Below, in pieces: positions 60,974 through 64,000 of a stretch of 64,000 bases of DNA. Source of the DNA: Alphaproteobacteria bacterium PA2 (GTDB taxonomy: Bacteria > Pseudomonadota > Alphaproteobacteria > Caulobacterales > Caulobacteraceae). The position numbers and the translations under genes were made by a program. Position 1 is the first letter of the stretch, and every line of letters starts with the position of its first letter. The stretch covers positions 2,701,001-2,765,000 of the forward strand of contig NKIZ01000001.1 in the NCBI GenBank assembly GCA_002256425.1, written 5' to 3'. The notes under the pieces were generated by a model. It was given only the letters and a program-made list of their open reading frames with translations, ran no database searches and was not told the origin of the DNA.

Positions 60974-61783
60974 CTACCCCTTGAACCAGACCAGCTGGTT
61001 GCTCACCGCCAGCAGTTCCCCGTCATCGGACCAGAGCCGGGCCGACTGGTCGTTGAAGCCATGCCTGAAGACCGCCGCATCACAGACCGCCAGCAGGGGT
61101 CGGTCGCCCTGCCGCGCCAGAGCCGCCGCGTCGGCCATGAAATAGGTGCTGAGGGTCGCAGTGGCCACGGGCGAGAAATCCCCCCGGACCATGAAGATCC
61201 TGGGCAGGAAGGCGTCGCTGATCGCCGCCAGGGCCGGAAAGTCCAGGGGCCGCGATGGCGTCTCGCGCACCCACATGGACGTCTGCGGATCCATCAGCTC
61301 CCCGCCCGGGCCCAGGGGCCTTGGCCCGCCGGTCAGGAACCGCATTTCATAGTTCTTACGCCAGGCCACCGGGACATCGCCCTCTGAGAGCGGGGTCTGA
61401 TCCCAGGCTGGAACCTGCGGCATGGAGGCCATGGCGTGACCCCAGGTCTCCCGCTCGGCGCCGGTGACCACCGTGGCCGTGGTGGTGATCCCGCCCTCCC
61501 CTTGCGTCTGCTCAACCGACCAATGCTGGGTCGAGCGCCCGTCCCGGACCAGCCGCACGGAGACCTCGAAAGCCCCCTCGGCCACAGCCCCGCAGAAATT
61601 GACCGTCAGGGCCGCCGGCCGACCGCGGCATTGGGGATGATCCAGCACAGCCTTCAGCATGACCGCTGCTGTCGCCCCGCCGAAGGGCCCGGCCATGTTC
61701 CAGTAGTCCGCCGTGGTCGCGCCCGCGAACCGTCCCGCGCCGATGGGTGTCAGGGCAATGGCAGCGTCGAGGGGGTGGGACAT
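60974..61783 (-). CDS. acyl-CoA thioesterase (double hotdog, TesB-like)
   Basis: 269 residues forming two hotdog domains: N-terminal YWNMAGPFGGATAAVMLKAV (substrate helix), GRPAALTVNFCGAVAEGAFE; C-terminal region with PLDFPALAAISDAFLPRIFM and TLSTYFMADAAALARQGDRP. This is the 4HBT_3 thioesterase group. Acyl chain preference unknown. Monocistronic; it ends 16 bp after the convergent methyltransferase gene. Upstream is a 117-bp gap to the divergent SDR, containing a possible 17-codon mini-ORF. Confidence 0.87.
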   Translation of the reverse strand: MSHPLDAAIALTPIGAGRFAGATTADYWNMAGPFGGATAAVMLKAVLDHPQCRGRPAALTVNFCGAVAEGAFEVSVRLVRDGRSTQHWSVEQTQGEGGITTTATVVTGAERETWGHAMASMPQVPAWDQTPLSEGDVPVAWRKNYEMRFLTGGPRPLGPGGELMDPQTSMWVRETPSRPLDFPALAAISDAFLPRIFMVRGDFSPVATATLSTYFMADAAALARQGDRPLLAVCDAAVFRHGFNDQSARLWSDDGELLAVSNQLVWFKG

Positions 61784-61900
61784 GGGGGAGGCTTTCTACT
61801 CAGACCTTCGAGGCCAACCGGCCCTCAAGGTTGTATTATGCAAAAGACATCAAATCCGATACGTGAACTCGTAGGGTTCGCGTCGGGATAGGACAGGAAA

Positions 61901-62701
61901 ATGGCGGGGTCAAAGAGGGTTTTGGTTACCGGAGCCGGCCGGGCCATCGGGTTCGCGACCGTTCAGGTCCTGGCCCAACGGGGTCACAGGGTTATCGCCA
62001 CCGCCCGCGACACATCGACCTTGTCAGCCCTGGAGGGTATCGAGGTCTGTCAGCTGGATGTCACCGACCAGGCGTCAGTCGACGCCTGTCTGGCTCAGGC
62101 CGGCGAGCTGGATGCTATCGTCAATAATGCGGCCCTCGCAAGAACAGGGCCGGCGGAAGACTATCCCCTGCAGGGCTTCCGCGACATGTTCGAGACCAAC
62201 GCCCTGGGCGCCCTGCGGATCATTCAGGCCCTGCTGCCGAAATGGCGCGAGCGGGGATCGGGCGTCATCGTCAATGTCTCCAGCGTCAATGGTCAGGTCG
62301 GGTCACCTATGGAAGCGGCATATGGTGCGTCGAAGTTCGCCCTTGAGGCCATCACAGAGGCCCTACATTACGAGGTCCGCCACTTTGGCATTCGCAGCGT
62401 CATTATCCAGCCAGGCTATATCGCGCCGGGCATGAAGCCGAGCGGTCGCCACGACGGCCCGCCCGCCTATGCCGAACTCTGGGCCCAATGGACTGGCGCT
62501 GACGGCAAGATGCTTGGCACAGGCGGCAGACCCGGGCCGGAGATCGTTGGAGAGGCTATCGCGAATGCTATCGAGGACCCTGCGACCCCGCTACGGGTTC
62601 CTGTTGGGGCCGACGCCAAAATGATCCTCGGCGCCCGCCGAGCTATGGATGATCAGGCCTTCGAAGCGGCCATGCGCCAAGTTCTGAAGCTGACTTGGTA
62701 G
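61901..62701 (+). CDS. SDR family oxidoreductase
   Basis: Classical short-chain dehydrogenase, 266 residues. Cofactor motif VLVTGAGRAIGFATVQVLAQ (TGxxxxIG), IVNNAALARTGPA (NNA), catalytic Ser in VSSVNGQVGSPMEAAYGASK with YGASK Tyr-Lys pair. Residues after the second strand (TARDTSTLSALEG) favour NADPH. AGGAAA lies just upstream. Codon use is a little more AT-rich than the surrounding genes, and it is directly followed by the AT-rich kinase-like gene, so both may share a foreign origin. Confidence 0.93.
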   Translation: MAGSKRVLVTGAGRAIGFATVQVLAQRGHRVIATARDTSTLSALEGIEVCQLDVTDQASVDACLAQAGELDAIVNNAALARTGPAEDYPLQGFRDMFETNALGALRIIQALLPKWRERGSGVIVNVSSVNGQVGSPMEAAYGASKFALEAITEALHYEVRHFGIRSVIIQPGYIAPGMKPSGRHDGPPAYAELWAQWTGADGKMLGTGGRPGPEIVGEAIANAIEDPATPLRVPVGADAKMILGARRAMDDQAFEAAMRQVLKLTW

Positions 62702-62715
62702 GGAAAGTCGTAGAA

Positions 62716-63075
62716 ATGGAAGTCAGGCGCGGCGCAACACGAATAGCGTTCCTGATTGGTCGGTTGGCGATAAAAGTTCCAACAACTCGGACTTGGAGGC
62801 AGTTTTTAAGAGGCCTTCTAGGCAACATGGATGAGGTGGAATTCTACCAGAATGATCCAGTTGGCCTTTGCCCGGTAGTTTTCCATGTTCCGGGCGGCAT
62901 ACTTGTCGCAATGCGACGCGCTCGTCCCCTGACCGACGCAGAGTGGCATACAATCGAGTGGCAAGAGCCAGATGTGTTTTCAGGGGGCCTAAAGGTCCGC
63001 ATTGAGCACAAGCGATCCTCATGGGGCGTAGTAGCCAATCAACTTGTCGCCGTAGACTATGGTGGGCCAGGGTAG
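62716..63075 (+). CDS. small kinase-like orphan protein
   Basis: 119 residues from ATG 62716 (an in-frame TTG at 62695 overlaps the SDR stop). I do not know its function. It looks like a cut-down protein-kinase fold: RIAFLIGRLAIKVP with a lysine (K20) in a beta3-like strand, a middle MDEVEFYQNDPVGLCPVVFH, the loop VPGGILVAMRRARPL, and a C-terminal VAVDYGG that resembles the DFG metal motif. The catalytic-loop HRD segment is absent. The gene is clearly AT-richer than its neighbours, which suggests recent transfer. It sits between the SDR and the ilvC terminator. Confidence 0.6.
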   Translation: MEVRRGATRIAFLIGRLAIKVPTTRTWRQFLRGLLGNMDEVEFYQNDPVGLCPVVFHVPGGILVAMRRARPLTDAEWHTIEWQEPDVFSGGLKVRIEHKRSSWGVVANQLVAVDYGGPG

Positions 63076-63144
63076 CTGGACGTTTTGACCGATCAATTGA
63101 AGTCGTGCGATCGCTTTGATGAACCCGGTGAGACTCTGAAAACA

Positions 63145-63177
63145 AAAAGGGCCCGGACCGAAGTCCGAGCCCTTTTC
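63145..63177. terminator. rho-independent terminator of ilvC (bidirectional)
   Basis: AAAAGGGCCCGGAC (63145-63158) pairs with GTCCGAGCCCTTTT (63163-63176) around a CGAA loop. The stem is imperfect at one C:A position and flanked by A- and T-runs, so it can stop transcription from both sides. It lies between the kinase-like gene and convergent ilvC. Confidence 0.85.
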
Positions 63178-63200
63178 TAATCCGTGAGGTCTGTCGTCGC

Positions 63201-64000
<800 letters not shown>

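Noticed and set aside
61838..61891. 17-codon mini-ORF just upstream of the SDR start.
   Set aside because: Could be a leader peptide, but there is no attenuator-like structure or codon run to support it.

Overview
The window is a GC-rich chromosomal segment of an alphaproteobacterium of the Caulobacteraceae type, probably Caulobacter or Phenylobacterium. The evidence is a full set of Caulobacter-style flagellar genes, a SciP-type CtrA inhibitor directly downstream of flgE, TTAA-N7-TTAA (CtrA-like) and -24/-12 (sigma-54) promoter motifs at flagellar genes, and a fliL-fliM-PflI-type-MotE-type gene order. Nearly all intergenic gaps are short, genes often overlap by 1-4 bases, and I see no tRNA, rRNA, CRISPR array, insertion sequence or prophage.

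Layout. (1) 1-11.5 kb is the first flagellar block: flgC (cut by the window edge) and flgB face away from fliO-fliP across a perfect CtrA box; fliL-fliM-pflI-motE-like-TPR runs leftward as a tightly coupled operon; flgF-flgG-flgA-flgH runs rightward from a sigma-54 promoter preceded by a FlbD-like box. (2) 11.5-17.9 kb: a small unknown exported protein, the isoprenoid/DNA repair operon xseB-ispA-dxs, a histone-deacetylase-like enzyme head to head with an acetyltransferase, and an orphan CoxE-like VWA protein. (3) 18-30 kb: a TetR regulator with two MFS transporters; a five-gene overlapping operon (acyl-CoA dehydrogenase, DUF3253, GST, Fe-S type uracil-DNA glycosylase, lipoprotein hydrolase); a thioesterase-LLM oxidoreductase pair; a nucleoside transporter with GST; an Old Yellow Enzyme. 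(4) 30-41 kb is a transport region: three GPH/MelB-type sugar transporters, an SDR, a methyl-accepting chemotaxis protein and a DevBCA/MacAB-like ABC export set. (5) 40.7-49 kb: Mrp/ApbC, a YHYH lipoprotein coupled to a HupE/UreJ-type membrane protein, two acetyltransferases, a thiolase, a SOUL protein and mnmA. (6) 49-56.7 kb is the second flagellar block: flgK-flgL leftward and fliK-flgD-flgE-sciP rightward from back-to-back sigma-54 promoters. (7) 56.8-64 kb: a RusA-like resolvase, fumC, ispB, trmN6-like methyltransferase, thioesterase, SDR, a small AT-richer kinase-like orphan, and ilvC (cut by the window edge).

How it fits together: the two flagellar blocks encode rod, hook, hook-filament junction, P/L-ring assembly, export gate and switch parts. 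Their promoters look hierarchically arranged: a CtrA-type box for early genes, and sigma-54 with FlbD-type boxes for rod/hook genes. sciP at the end of the hook cluster would feed back on CtrA. The rest is mostly housekeeping and lipid/CoA metabolism, isoprenoid synthesis and transport. The least explained items are the 980-residue periplasmic TPR protein ending the fliL operon, the YHYH-HupE pair, the stand-alone RusA homologue and the low-GC kinase-like gene before ilvC.
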